Positions 21,026 through 41,105 are shown, counted from the first letter of the stretch. The stretch: DNA of 64,000 bases from Symbiodinium natans (GCA_905221605.1 CAJNDS010000113.1:1763082-1827081); one strand, 5' to 3'. Numbers and translations are program-made. The notes: generated by a model from the letters alone, not told the origin.

Positions 21026-21505
21026 TTTTTCACAAGCATGCCACCGCGAACTCCTGCTGATGCACACATGAGGTTTACCTTTGCCTCGGTGATGGAAAGC
21101 AGGGAGAGGGGTGAGGAGAGGGGTGCAAGGGCCACTAATCAGGGGCGCCAGGAGGGGTTTGGGGAAAGTGGGGGAAGGGCAATAGCTCCTGAAAGGTAAA
21201 TGCCGGAGCCACCCACCGGCCGAATCTCCGAAACCTAAGGCGAAGCCTTACTCTAAGACGCAAAGCCTTGAGCCCTAAGCCACAAACACCGAATCCAGCC
21301 CTGTGAACCCTATAGCCGAAACCCTCAGTGAAAGCCGCGGGCCTGAATATGCAGCAGAAGCGGAGGGTGTCCCTGAGCTGAGGTTTTTGGGCTTTGGAAG
21401 TTAGACCGTTAGGCCGTAGGCTGTTTTCGGTTGGTTGCTTGCTTGCTTGGAGGGCTGGTTGATGGGTTGGTTGTTGTGGTTGTTATGTTTTTTTCTGCTG
21501 GTTGC

Positions 21506-21591
21506 ACCACCACCACCACCACCACCACCACCACCACCACCACCACCACCACCACCACCACCACCACCACCACCACCACCACCACCACCAC
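21506..21591. repeat. (CAC)n microsatellite
   Basis: About 28 uninterrupted CAC units, then AT-rich sequence and a (CAG)n/(CAA)n/(CCAA)n region to about 21810. Confidence 0.95.
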
Positions 21592-21814
21592 CCAGAAGAG
21601 GATAAACTCCATAGTATTCGTAATTATTATTCATACTCCTGATTCAAAAATGGTAGCCACAATAAGAAGAACTGTAAGAACAATAACAATCACAAGCACA
21701 ATCGCAACCCTTCCACCACAACAGCAGCAGCAGCAGCAGCAACAACGACAAAAACCAACCAACCGCGCAACCAACCAAGCCACCAACCAAGCAACCAACC
21801 AATGAACAACCAAC

Positions 21815-23000
21815 AAGAACCAACCGCCAACAGCCAGTCTCCTCATGGCGGTTCGGAGGTCAACCCTAAACCCTGATAACGCAGTCAGAAACCTTTCGAC
21901 ATTGTTCTCTTCAGATGTAGTCGGAATGCCGTGCGGCTAAAACCCTCAACCCTACGGCCTCTCTTTTAATATTGAAACCTCTTTTTGCTGAAAGGGAGCA
22001 CGCGCCGCCCGACATGCTCTTACGATGCCCAGGAGGCCTTCCCTTTCAAGAGGAGCCCCTCGCCTCAACATGGCCCAAGTACTAGTAGGTACTAAAACCT
22101 ACATCGCCGGTGCACACCCCAACAGAAGGCACCGTGAACACTTCACAGCCCTGTAGAAATATAGAGATTTGCCCATCTGCGTGGCCCCCCTCACCCTTGG
22201 GTCAGCGGCTGCGCGGCAATGAGGGTTTCCACTGCGTCCAACAGAAAGGTGCTGGCACCAGGACATCACGATATGTGGAGGCCGAGGCTTGGGCTGCTTA
22301 AGGGGTTTCACATCGCCGGGCGATGCTATGGCTTTATGGTCTCTAAAGTGTATAAACGGGGTTCAGGCTTTAGGGGGTTCAAAAAGGGCTTTGGTTGCAG
22401 TGGATGAGGCCTTCCACAACAAATATGACCGTCTTTTGCGTTCTGAAGCCTCACAAACCCCAATATCTATATGAGGATCTGGGAGCTCGCAAGCCTGCCG
22501 AGACCTTGCCTAATCAAGTGTGTGCTACAAGCTCGCAAGCGTGGCGAGAGCATCTCTTCCGTGGGCATCGCAGTTTCCAAGGACCTGAGGGGCTTGTCGT
22601 TTACTTCCTACTAGCAAAAATCTACTGTATGTATATACAGGAATACGTATGTACAGAGCTGAGCACACATCGAAGAGCCCCAGCAAAGAGCAGTCATCTC
22701 CTTAACCAAGCCCGGGGCGTGCCAAAGTCTGCACTTTCCGAATACTGCAAGGCCTGGAGAAGGGCACCACTGGGGGCCTATCAAGGTTTGTTAACCCACC
22801 CGAACACCTACTAGCACTAAAGGCTGTAGTCGTGCCTAAAGATTCCATGTTCTGTACACCTTCGAGGGGGGCTGGAAGAGGTTCAGGGCGTTTATTCTCG
22901 TCTTCTCGAAGACACGGTGGACTTCATGCCCTCCCGAATCAGAGATAGGCAGGCATGGTTTGATCCAGCTCGCGCGAAACAACAAATCACCACTCAGTAC
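21815..23000. other. no firm gene
   Basis: A plus-strand open frame (22395-22814) includes 'YEDLGARKPAETLPNQVCAT' but lacks splice context. Similar words 'GAGCTCGCAAGCCTGCCGAG' recur at about 22485 and 22528. Confidence 0.35.
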
Positions 23001-23088
23001 CTCAAAGTTCCGGACATCTGCAAGACCGGAACCCGCCTGGCACATCTGACGGGCCTGCTCTGCCCAAAGGCGGGCCCATCGCTCCGAC
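23001..23088 (-). CDS. possible internal exon, perhaps downstream part of the RBR gene
   Basis: Reads 'SERWARLWAEQARQMCQAGS' and ends TTTGAG|GTACTGAG, a strong donor. The acceptor CTGCCAG|G puts it in phase 2, which does not match the last recognised RBR exon (23986-24024, phase 0), so at least one exon would have to lie between. Confidence 0.45.
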
Positions 23089-23236
23089 CTGGCAGTCACA
23101 CAGCGGCAGCGAGCCCTACAGCTACATAGACTAAACTAAATGGCAACATGCAGGTATACGTAGCCTATATATACATACATATGTAATGGAAGTCACGCAA
23201 GCTTGTGGGTTTCGGGCCGACTAGGATAACCCACCC

Positions 23237-23239
<3 letters not shown>

Positions 23240-23279
<40 letters not shown>
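23240..23279. repeat. poly-C tract of about 39 bases
   Basis: Uninterrupted C-run. Confidence 0.95.
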
Positions 23280-23281
<2 letters not shown>

Positions 23282-23510
23282 GAGTGAGTTTGCCAAGTTT
23301 ATCCCATCTGCATCATCAACATAAAGCCCAAGATCAACAAGCACCTCTGCAGCATCTGGAACTCAGCCACGGGATCCTCGCAGCTTGTGGAACACGAGCG
23401 CAGGTCATGGTTTCAGATGCATGGTGCATCTGGGCTTGAGGGGTTCTATGAGGCTTACAAATTAGCATTGGTTTTAAGGTCTACGGCCACCAAACATCCT
23501 CCTCTCCCCT

Positions 23511-23595
23511 GAGGCTCTAAGGCCTCTAATTTTAGGGTCTTTGGGCCAAAAAAAGGCCTTCCTATACAAGGCTTCCGAGCTATGTTGAGCCTAAG
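23511..23595. mobile_element. short dispersed repeat, family G
   Basis: 'GGCTCTAAGGCCTCT' with 'TTTTAGGGT' and 'TTTGGGCCAAAA' recurs at 38661-38745 and, more diverged, at 57386-57445. Confidence 0.6.
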
Positions 23596-23985
23596 GGCTC
23601 TGCTTACCCGAAGTTACGCTAAACCCTAAACCCTAAACCCTAAACCCTAAACCCCAGCTTACGCCCCACACCCTCACGAGTAGGCTCCTAGGGTGCAGGG
23701 CTCTGCGCCGGCCTCGAACTGCTGCACCATCGTATTGTCCAAGGCTTGGCTGTTCCTGTCTGCCTCAAGGGAGGGATCATAAGGCTTCAAGGAGTACGTA
23801 AATCACATAACAAGCTTGGGTTGAATTTTTTGGAAGGTGAACCATGGAGTTCGAGTATGAGAATTCAGGCTTGGGATTTACAGGCTTGAAACTCTCGCCC
23901 TACCCTCGACGTCGGGCCCTAGAGGCGCATGATCACCACGACGCAAAGCTTTGCACAGGTGCACGCAGTCCGCACCCATACTTGC

Positions 23986-33240
<9,255 letters not shown>

Positions 33241-33612
33241 CTTCAACACAGAAAACCGTGCGGCTTCAACATCTCGAACCTAAGCTTCTCCAAAGTGGCA
33301 TGATGGCCCCGGGGCGATGTGCAGCGTGTCCCCAGGCTTTGCCACACAGCTATGGAGCAAGCCGGTCGCAGGCCGCCTACCTTTCACGACTGGGTTTCTT
33401 GTGGGAGAATGATAAGGCGTGCCGTTTAGGGTTGCAAGCTACAGTATCCGTTGGGTTTGCACTACAGGGCCGCAGCACAAGCAACAGTGTAGCGGCAGCC
33501 TGCAGAACGAGCCCCAACACGTTGCTAACTTTTGTAGGATGCCAAAGGATGCCTCATTGACATGCTTGCCTCTACCCGGGCTCCCTAACCAGGTGGGTTT
33601 AGCTTCTATATG

Positions 33613-33697
33613 TTGGGATACGAACAGTCCTTAATCGGGATTATAATCGGGGGGCACTATAGTCCCTGTTGAGGGCTGTTAAGGGGGCACATCCCAA
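33613..33697. mobile_element. family A element
   Basis: TTGGGAT ends in inverted orientation, 85 bp. It lies between the possible plus-strand exon at 33543-33596 and the exon at 33725. Confidence 0.7.
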
Positions 33698-33724
33698 GTT
33701 TTATGGTTCAGGGCTCTTCTTAAG

Positions 33725-33834
33725 GTTCTTGATGTGCTAGTCAAGGCGGACAAGACTGCCAAGACGCTCGATCAAATTTCCTGCTCGACGCATCTTGCAC
33801 TGTATGAGGTTTCGTTCGAGAAGTATCCAGACAT
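33725..33834 (+). CDS. plus-strand exon, unidentified
   Basis: After CTTAAG|, phase 0, 36 codons read 'VLDVLVKADKTAKTLDQISC' then 'STHLALYEVSFEKYPD' and stop two bases into the next codon, where a family C element begins. The frame resumes at 33935. No family recognised. A possible upstream exon is 33543-33596 (acceptor TTTTGTAG|G, donor CCAG|GTGGGT). Confidence 0.6.
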
Positions 33835-33930
33835 GGGTAGTTCTCTAAATTGGGGTCCCCTTTTGGGGATCCCTCTTTAAAGGGTGCTGCCGCTGCCTTG
33901 TAATGGGTACCCAAATTTAGGAAACTACCC
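33835..33930. mobile_element. family C element with ACAT target duplication inside a codon
   Basis: 96 bp, ends GGGTAGTT...AACTACCC, flanked by ACAT at 33831-33834 and 33931-33934. Removing the element plus one ACAT restores the frame as PDIHDNK. Confidence 0.85.
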
Positions 33931-33934
33931 ACAT

Positions 33935-33967
33935 CCATGACAACAAGCACAGGGTTCTTAAGGCAAG
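33935..33967 (+). CDS. plus-strand exon after family C element, unidentified
   Basis: Continues the frame of 33725-33834 as 'IHDNKHRVLKA' and ends GCAAG|GTACGG, a good donor. Confidence 0.55.
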
Positions 33968-34395
33968 GTACGGAAGTAGGCGCGCGTGCCACGGACCACG
34001 AAGCCTCCATAGCCATCCCGCACACATCGCTCTTGGCACCTTGGCTGTTTTATTGTGCGAATTCAGGAAAGCCGGAAAAAAAGCCAAAGGCAGAGCCTGA
34101 GTGACTTTGGATGCTACAAAACATTTCTGCATCATACCTTCCACCCGATTCGCGATTCGGTTGATTAGAGACAAACAGCAAAGGGCAGTGCAAGAAAAAA
34201 AGCACACACACACACACACACTTACCCAAACACAACCTGGAACTGTAGGAGTTGCATCATTCGTAGGTCGACCACCCATGGTGTTGAAAACATCCTTTTT
34301 GGTTAAACACGCTCAACAACGGCAGTCGCGCTACAAGAACAAGTTTGACCCACTGCCAACTTCAGGGTAGCCAAGTAATCAGGTGAGAGAGGCGC

Positions 34396-34514
34396 CTGGA
34401 AAGTGGCTCAGCCGGCATGGAGTCAAAGAAGTCGTCGTCGCGCTCGGGGGCGTCGCAGCCCTGGAGCACGCGCCACGGCCTCCAGGCCAATGAGGCCGAC
34501 AAGGTCCGGAGGAC
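34396..34514 (-). CDS. exon, unidentified, possibly 5' part of the RBR gene
   Basis: After CTTACAG|, phase 0, 'VLRTLSASLAWRPWRVLQGC' then 'DAPERDDDFFDSMPAEPLS', ending CCAG|GCGCC (GC donor, phase 2). Phase agrees with the exon at 35455-35548 upstream but not directly with 32682-33240 downstream. Confidence 0.5.
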
Positions 34515-35079
34515 CTGTAAGGGAGTTCCGGTGTCAGGGATCAAGCACTTCCAGTGCAGTTTGGGCTGTACTTCCTCGCTGGCCCCGACGCCTAAACCGT
34601 ACCCTGCAAAGACAAGGAAAGACATAAAGTAGCGCAGCCCCCCCACGCCTGCCCCCTCCCCCACAAGAGCACTCTTCTCTGCGGAAAAAGCAAACTCTTT
34701 TGCATGCTTTTCGTGTCTACCGTTCCTTGCTGTTCTTCTGAGACCCGGGGGTGTCAAGAGCCTGCTCCCTATCAAACCCAGGAAGCCCCCAACAAGACAA
34801 CCCTGAAAATCCCCGAACAGCCCAACAAACTTGCATGCCCAAAAACCCTGCAGCAAGTGTGCCTGGATCTATCTACTCCTCTCTCAGATGCACACCAAAC
34901 ATATGTTTTAACTACCCCTCACCCTTTTTATGTAGATGACATACAGCTATAGTTCCTAAAGGAGACTCTCGAGAGGCTTTAGTGTTGCTGGCCGCCTCCG
35001 CGCCAGCCAGGGCGGCACAACGGTGGAAGGGTGTGGGCGCCAGGAGACGAATCCTGGGTTCAGGGAGCATTGAGCATTT

Positions 35080-35185
35080 AGGACCCTAAACCCCATAAAC
35101 CCCGTAAATTAAACCTCATAAACCCTAGAAACCCCATAAACCCTATAAACCCTATGAGCCCTATAAGCCCATAAACCCTAAACAG
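35080..35185. repeat. CCCTATAAAC/CCCTAAAC repeats
   Basis: Diverged telomere-like units with a TA insertion spread through many copies. Confidence 0.85.
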
Positions 35186-35454
35186 GGAGCATTTAGGACT
35201 TCATTCGCGGGGTTTTTGGGGAGTTTTCGGGGCTTGTGTTAAACAGGATCCCAGAGCTCCCTGATGCCTTTGGCTGACCTAGAGGTGGCAGGAGTTGCTG
35301 GCTGGGTAGAATCTTGATGTTCATGAACATGCATCAGTCGCCCCTGATCCCTAAAACTCCCAAGCCCTCAGCCCAGAAAACTCTAAAACAACACCCCCTA
35401 AACCGACGCAACCCTTTGAATTCTATAGGTCCCTATAAACCATATAAGGATCAC

Positions 35455-35548
35455 CCCGAGGGTCACGTTGAGCGCCTCCCCATCCTCGGGCGGGAGGATA
35501 AGGTGGAAGGTCTCCTCCAGCCTGAGGGCCCGGAGAACGCAGTGGCGA
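35455..35548 (-). CDS. exon, unidentified
   Basis: 31 codons, nearly all ending in G or C: 'RHCVLRALRLEETFHLILPP' then 'EDGEALNVTLG'. Acceptor GGCAG|T, donor GGG|GTGATC, phase 0, in register with 34396-34514. Confidence 0.6.
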
Positions 35549-35982
35549 CTGCCAGTTTAGGCCTTATAGGGTTTAGGCCTTGGGGTTCAGGGTGAACCTG
35601 GCATACGTGGAACAGCAGAACCCCGACAGGTCCAGATGTTTCGGGGGTTGGTGAACCTTTGGGCTCATATTCGAGAGGCTGACAGTGACAGTGAAATATA
35701 CGAATGGCCAGGCATTCTAACCAGCAAAGCCCTGAACATGCAACAAACACTTCAAGGCTTGGTAGGGCTTAAGTCGGCCAAGTCAGAGCTGAGGGGCTTC
35801 TTCTTAAGGCTTTAGGGTCTGGTCCTTCTTAGGCAGGCCACAACAGTCCAGGTATAAAAGGAGGGACCAAAGCGGGTATTTTCAACTACCCAACCCCCTA
35901 AACTCCCTGTATCTCCCCTCCCTAAACTCCCTCAACCCTACACTCCCTAAACGCCCTATCTCGAACCCCAAATCCCGCCGAG

Positions 35983-36061
35983 GCGCTGCTGCCGCAAGGC
36001 GAGCCCGTGCCCAGCGTCGCCCAGCAGCCGTCGCAGGAGCGCTGCACGCCGCCTGAGACAG
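35983..36061 (+). CDS. exon 1 of a plus-strand pair, unidentified
   Basis: Strongly G/C-ending codons: 'ALLPQGEPVPSVAQQPSQER' then 'CTPPET'. Donor ACAG|GCTTAGGG, phase 1, lies at the start of a TTTAGGG-like run. In phase with 36505-36552. Confidence 0.55.
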
Positions 36062-36085
36062 GCTTAGGGTTCGGGGGTTTCGGGT

Positions 36086-36292
36086 TTAGGATTTAGGGTG
36101 CAGGGTGGGTTTTAGGAAGGGCTGGAGTTCCGGATCATGAGTATTAAGAGTACTGACCCTGAACTTCATAGAACCCTCAACCACAAGAGGAAGGATCTCT
36201 TGGAGAGTCTTTTTCAGCTCAGAGGGCCTCTTATGGGTGACATGGTTTTCGGGCTTTGACGTCTCTATCCGATAAGAACCCGAACACGGCAA
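36086..36292 (-). CDS. possible exon on the opposite strand
   Basis: 'SKPENHVTHKRPSELKKTLQ' and 'EILPLVVEGSMKF' look protein-like but fall in the intron of the plus-strand pair. Weak. Confidence 0.3.
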   Translation of the reverse strand: MPCSGSYRIETSKPENHVTHKRPSELKKTLQEILPLVVEGSMKFRVSTLNTHDPELQPFLKPTLHPKS

Positions 36293-36504
36293 ACGTGGAC
36301 TCCTGCTGGTGAGTTGAAAGCTACTTTTCTTGCTGGCTTTCTTGAGGGAAGTGGTCTCTGTCTGGCATGCCCCTTGTTCCCGAAAACCAGCGCCCGAGAT
36401 CGAATTGCTGGTTCCAAACCCCCAAACATTTCCAAAGGCCCGGTTTAGGGTTTAGGGTTTAGGGCTCTCCCCCACCTCGCCGAAGCCGCCGCACGTCTCT
36501 TCAG

Positions 36505-36552
36505 CCGAGGGGACGGCCGGAGGCCGTACTGCAGGAGGAGCCCTGGCAGCAG
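36505..36552 (+). CDS. exon 2 of a plus-strand pair, unidentified
   Basis: After GTCTCTTCAG|, 'AEGTAGGRTAGGALAA', donor GCAG|GTTTTAG, phase 1 at both ends. The upstream intron holds TTTAGGG units at 36442-36465. Confidence 0.5.
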
Positions 36553-36834
36553 GTTTTAGCAAAGGGTTTCGGGTTTCGGGCAATTATTAACCATCAAAAC
36601 TCTGAACCCTGAACTCTTACAATCCCTGCATGTGCACCCCGAACATCCGCGAAAAGGGGAAGCTTTTTATCCTGGGAACCTTCTCAGGAGGGTTGCTACA
36701 ATGCAGTTGCACAGCTTAATCAAGTTGGAGGGAACCTAGGTTAGCCAGGGCTGCCAGATGCTGCCAGGCTGGAGGAGCCTTTAACCCGCGACATTATAAA
36801 CCTTAAACACAATGAACCCTAAACCCTGAAGAGC

Positions 36835-36925
36835 GCATCTTCACGTGGCGATCCTTGGCAAAGGTAATCCAGCGCTTGGCCGTCGAAGCCGCTCTCGTGA
36901 TCCTACGTAAGGAGCTTGGGTTGAG
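36835..36925 (-). CDS. possible exon, frame undecided
   Basis: Between TACGTAG|G and TTCAG|GG, one frame reads 'ITRAASTAKRWITFAKDRHV', another 'DHESGFDGQALDYLCQGSPR'. One is probably real. Confidence 0.4.
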
Positions 36926-37148
36926 CTCGAGTTCTGCCTTGGGGTTTAGGGCTTCGGGAAGGTGGTTCAAGCAATGACTGCAACAGCAGCTTGGGAGCCG
37001 TCGCTGTCTCTGGCTTAGCGTGACTGTTGGCCCCAAGGTAGGCTCGAGACAACTACGTTAACCTGCTATGAAGAGACCAGCAAGGTTAAGCATCCCTGAG
37101 GCCCAAGAGGCTCAGAATCCTCCAAGAGCCTCCTCAACCCTTGCAACC

Positions 37149-37310
37149 CCCCCCCCCCCCCCCCCCACCCCCTCTCTCCGCCACCCACCCACCCACACAC
37201 ACCCTAAGAACCCCTCGAACCCCCCCCCCCCGCCCTTACTAAAGCCTATAACCCCTATAACCCCTCTAACCCCTATAGCCCCTATAACCCCTATAACCCC
37301 CCCCCCCCCT
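37149..37310. repeat. poly-C tracts and CCCCTATAA repeats
   Basis: C-runs at 37147-37166 and 37220-37230, then ACCCCTATA units and another C-run at 37297-37309. Confidence 0.9.
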
Positions 37311-37319
37311 AACTAAAGC

Positions 37320-37424
37320 TTCCGAGACGCGTCGGGATACTTCCGCGAGAGGTCCGCAGGCCCAGTTCGGCTCAAGCCCAGGCAGTGCGGCACGAGCTCA
37401 GGATGCAGGACCTCCACGGCCATC
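37320..37424 (-). CDS. exon, unidentified
   Basis: 'MAVEVLHPELVPHCLGLSRT' then 'GPADLSRKYPDASR', mostly G/C-ending codons. Acceptor CCCAG|G. The likely GC donor (GAA|GCTTTAG) begins a TTAGGG-like run. Confidence 0.5.
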
Positions 37425-37799
37425 CTGGGTCTTCTAGGGGTTTTCTAGGGCTTTTGGGGCTTTTTTTTTGGGCTTTTAGGGTTGTTAGTGTTTTTTAGGG
37501 TTTGGGGTTCGGGGCCGCAGAGGGGTGTCTATCGAGTCTAAGGGCTCGTGATTTGTGCGGGGAGTTGAAGGCTTAGGGCATTCAAGAGCTGAAGGACTGC
37601 GAGGGGCAAGGGCTTGTTGGGTTTAGGCTGGTATCATAAACCCCAGACCCTAAACCCTAAACACCTTTCCTGAAACCTTGAACCCCTGAAGCCCTACTAC
37701 CCCGTAAACACCCCTGAATCCCTCAGAGCCCTAAACTTGAAGGGTAGTTGCATGACCATATTCATAAGGCCCCATGAAACTACCCTTAGAAAAGCCCAA

Positions 37800-37897
37800 A
37801 ACCCCCACCCCCTAAGCCTTTAACCCTTAACCCTAAACCCTATAAACCCTAAACCCTAAACCCTAAACCTTAAACCCTAAACCCTAAACCCTATGAC
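37800..37897. repeat. CCCTAAA array
   Basis: About 12 units with few variants. Confidence 0.95.
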
Positions 37898-38069
37898 CCC
37901 TAAACTCTAAGCCTGTAAGCAGTCTGGGCGGCGGCTCGTCTCCGTTGATGAGCGCCGTCCGTAGCAAGGCGTCGGAGGCCCCAACCTGCTGTGAAGCTCA
38001 GCCATCCTCTTAGTGTATAATATACATATATATATATGTATGTATAGATGTATATATATAATATAAATA

Positions 38070-38125
38070 TGATATATATATATGGTTCAGCGTCGAGCGT
38101 CCTGGGCCCCCCCCCCCCCATGGTA

Positions 38126-38163
<38 letters not shown>

Positions 38164-38640
38164 ACTCTACGGTCCCTAAACCCTAAACCCTAAACCCTAA
38201 CCCCCTAAACCCTAAACCCCTAAACCCTTAAACCCTAAACCCTAAACCTAAACCCTAACCCTAAACCTTAAGTCTTAAACCTTAAACCCTAAACCCTAAA
38301 ACCCTGAACCCTAAACCCTAACCCTAAAACCAACCCCCAACCACACCACAGGGGGGGGGGGGATCATCTTAGTACCCCATCCGCGGGCAAAAACCTAAAC
38401 CCTAAACCCTAAACCCTAAACCCTAAACCCTAAAACCCTAAACCGTAAAAAACCCTAAACCCTAAAACCCTAAACCCTAAAACCCTAAACCCTAAACCCT
38501 AAACCCTAAACCCTAAAACCCTAAAACCAACCCCCAACCACACCACAGGGGGGGGGGGGGGTACCATTGGGGGGGGGGGGGGGGGGGGGGTAGGGGGGAG
38601 GGGGGGGGGGCCCGCCGGGGCTGAATCATATATATGTGTG
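38070..38640. repeat. inverted-repeat-bounded block of telomere arrays and G/C tracts
   Basis: The left edge TATATATATGGTTCAGCG...GGGCCCCC and the complement of the right edge (CATATATATGATTCAGC...GGGCCCCC) match. Inside are poly-C runs (38107-38160), CCCTAAA arrays (38173-38335 and 38390-38525) and two copies of 'CAACCCCCAACCACACCACA' followed by poly-G. Confidence 0.8.
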
Positions 38641-38660
38641 TTTCTCTTATATATATATAT

Positions 38661-38745
38661 ATACCCCGAGGCTCTAAGGCCTCTTATTTTAGGGTACTTT
38701 GGGCCAAAAGGCCTCCTTATGTCAGGTTTTTGCGACTATTTTGAG
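38661..38745. mobile_element. family G repeat
   Basis: Matches 23511-23595 in 'GAGGCTCTAAGGCCTCT', 'TTTTAGGGTA' and 'TTTGGGCCAAAAGGCC'. Confidence 0.6.
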
Positions 38746-38817
38746 GGATTGTGTAGAGGGAAGCCTAACTTCAGGTTCTCAGTCTAGGGAGGGCTTCAAG
38801 GGCCCAGGGCAATGTTG

Positions 38818-39000
38818 GGCTCAGGACTTCTTGGCCTTCTCAGCCCCACCAATCTGGCCAAGGGCGCTGTGTTCCGGAAGGGCCGCAGCTTCGCGAAGAG
38901 ACGGCGTCCCCACCGACCAATGGAGACATGACCTCAGCCACGATACACCGGAGGGAGGACCTGAAAAGGAGAATCTCCTCAACGTAGTGTAGCCGGTACC
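38818..39000. other. exon-like stretch, strand undecided
   Basis: Plus reads 'LAKGAVFRKGRSFAKRRRPH', minus reads 'SLREAAALPEHSALGQIGGA' ending in a stop. Both are plausible; only one can be real. Confidence 0.35.
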
Positions 39001-39589
39001 ATGGTGACCTTCAGGAGGAGCCCTCATAAGAGGGATCTACTTTATCCGATTTGGGGGGCCCCGGACTGGGAACTGCCTTGACATCAACGCCTGTACAACC
39101 CCTCAAAAGCCCTAAGCATCCCTCAACTCCGAGTGCTTCTGAACCGCTTGGCCTGGAGAGGGAGCATGAAGAGCTTAGGATTGAATTAATCCCGTAGACC
39201 TCCAAAGCAGCCAACATTCACCCACAACATTGACTTACCATGCAGGCACTTGATACAATACAGGTAACTCTGAGGATTTAGGATTTTGCTCTCTAGAGGG
39301 TCAAGACTTTACAAAAAACTCAGCCAAGGAACGCTCACCGCTGACGGGCGGAGGAGGAGGAACGTCGGAGCCCTTGCTGTTACGCTCGGGTTCTCGGGTG
39401 TAGGGCTTTAATCACCCTAAACCCTAAACCCTGCACCCTAACCCCTAAGTAATCAAACCCAGAAGGAAGGTCTTGAGGCCATGCGAGGCATCAGAGGCTC
39501 GACAATTGAAGTCTTCAAGACCTGCTAGGGCCTTATAGGCGTGTCGGCCGGTTTAGTGTCTGCTTTGCTGCTAAACCCTGAACCCTAAA

Positions 39590-40310
39590 CACCACCCTAA
39601 ACACCACCCTTTTTGTGTTGTGTTTTTTGGATGTGCGTGTGTGGGTGTGCGGGTGAAAACGACGCCAGGCCTCTTCCTGAGCGCTGTCGTTGAGACGGGC
39701 TTGTGGCAACTCCATGGCCCAAGGCCCCGGTTGCTTGCTCTTTGTTTTGGGCTTTGGGTTCCTTTTGGAGGCCCAAATATTTGCTCTCCGTTTTGCCTGT
39801 TCCGGCTTTGGGGAGTTTCGGCCATACTTGGTACATGTCCATTTCACACAGCTGGTAACTGCAAAGCGCTGCTCTTCCGCAGCTGTAAAAGTGCCTGGCT
39901 CTTTCGAATGAGTTGAGCAGTATTGAAGCAGCCTGTCTGCAAAGCCTCAGCACTGCGCCTTCTAGGCGCTGCAGCAGCTTGTGTGCTGTCTTCAGCTACC
40001 AGCCGAAAGCCCCCAACAACATGCCACAAGGGATGGACTCTGTTGGTGCGTGGCTTGGAAGAATGGGCGGGGCTGAGTAGAACCGTGGCGGGCCATCCAT
40101 GACGAGAGAAACCTGCAGGATGGCGGTTGGACCTCGATTTCCGTGGGGGCGCAGGGAGGGTTACGACAGGACAATCTAGCCACATGAACTATAAGGTTTA
40201 TGTTACTAGTATCCCTGGAGTCTCCGAAGAGCGAAGCGAAACTTTAAAACACACCGCAGACCTTCATGTAGGGAGCGCTACATACACTCACCAATAACAG
40301 TAACACAAAC
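39590..40310. other. no supported gene
   Basis: Non-repetitive DNA with long open frames on both strands (for example 39844-40185 minus, 39690-39911 plus), no domain and no clear splice context. Confidence 0.35.
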
Positions 40311-40314
40311 CCTG

Positions 40315-40875
40315 TTGCATATACTTGCAGAGCTCTTGGGCTCTCGGACTCTTTTTAGTCTCGCCAGATTTCTTCGTGTCACGCACTGCAAGCTTCCCGC
40401 AGGCTCCATGAATTATGCTTGCTTCTGCAAGGCAGGCACAGCGCATGGAATTATGCGATGCCATGATAAACGCTTGGGTCGCACGCCTCCACTACATGGA
40501 AATGCGCAGGAATCCGAAGCGCAAAATTGGGCGCTGCCCTGGCTGAGTCACGAAACTGCACCTTCCCAAGCCCAACTACAAGAGTTCCGAGCTCAATCCC
40601 CCTCCCCCCCCCAAAGGCAGCTTTGCCCGCACGCAAGGACTTCAGCAAGGGCAGCCAGAGTGCTGGGAGATGCACGGCGTACTGATTCATACAGCCATGG
40701 CACCCCCAACAGGCCCTTGGTCTCCCCGATGGGAGCTCCAGGGCATTATAGACAAACGTGCCACATGCTCCGTGCGTCTCGCATCTGTGCCGGAGGCACA
40801 ACTAACTCGGAAAGACAGATTGCTGGCAGATTTATCTGCTGTAGCGACTCAATGCGGTCTCTTCCTCGATTATGA
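40315..40875 (+). CDS. 186-residue open frame, doubtful
   Basis: Open for 561 bp, but codons show no G/C-ending bias and the product ('MHILAELLGSRTLFSLARFL' start) has no recognisable feature. Possibly chance in GC-rich DNA, or a decayed mobile element. Confidence 0.25.
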   Translation: MHILAELLGSRTLFSLARFLRVTHCKLPAGSMNYACFCKAGTAHGIMRCHDKRLGRTPPLHGNAQESEAQNWALPWLSHETAPSQAQLQEFRAQSPSPPQRQLCPHARTSARAARVLGDARRTDSYSHGTPNRPLVSPMGAPGHYRQTCHMLRASRICAGGTTNSERQIAGRFICCSDSMRSLPRL

Positions 40876-40984
40876 TTCCTTCCATGAGGAGCCAAGTATA
40901 CCCCAATCGATCATCGCTCTGCTCGGATGCCTGCTTCTCACTGGCTTAGCCCCTGTGTCCAATCTAGCACGTCTTGAAAGATGC

Positions 40985-41105
40985 GCACACACACACACAT
41001 ACACACATAAGTACATACGCACACACATACATACACACATACACACATACACACACATACACACATACATACATACATACATACATACATACATACGTAC
41101 ATATA
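40985..41105. repeat. (ACAC/ATAC)n microsatellite
   Basis: CACA and CATA tetranucleotide runs. Confidence 0.95.

Noticed and set aside
21401-21805. Poly-Thr, poly-Val and poly-Gly frames
   Set aside because: Low-complexity readings of (CAC)n and (CAG)n.
37741-37785. Hairpin GGGTAGTT...AACTACCC as another family C element
   Set aside because: Only the outer 8 bases match and the length is under half of the 96-bp copies, so membership cannot be claimed.
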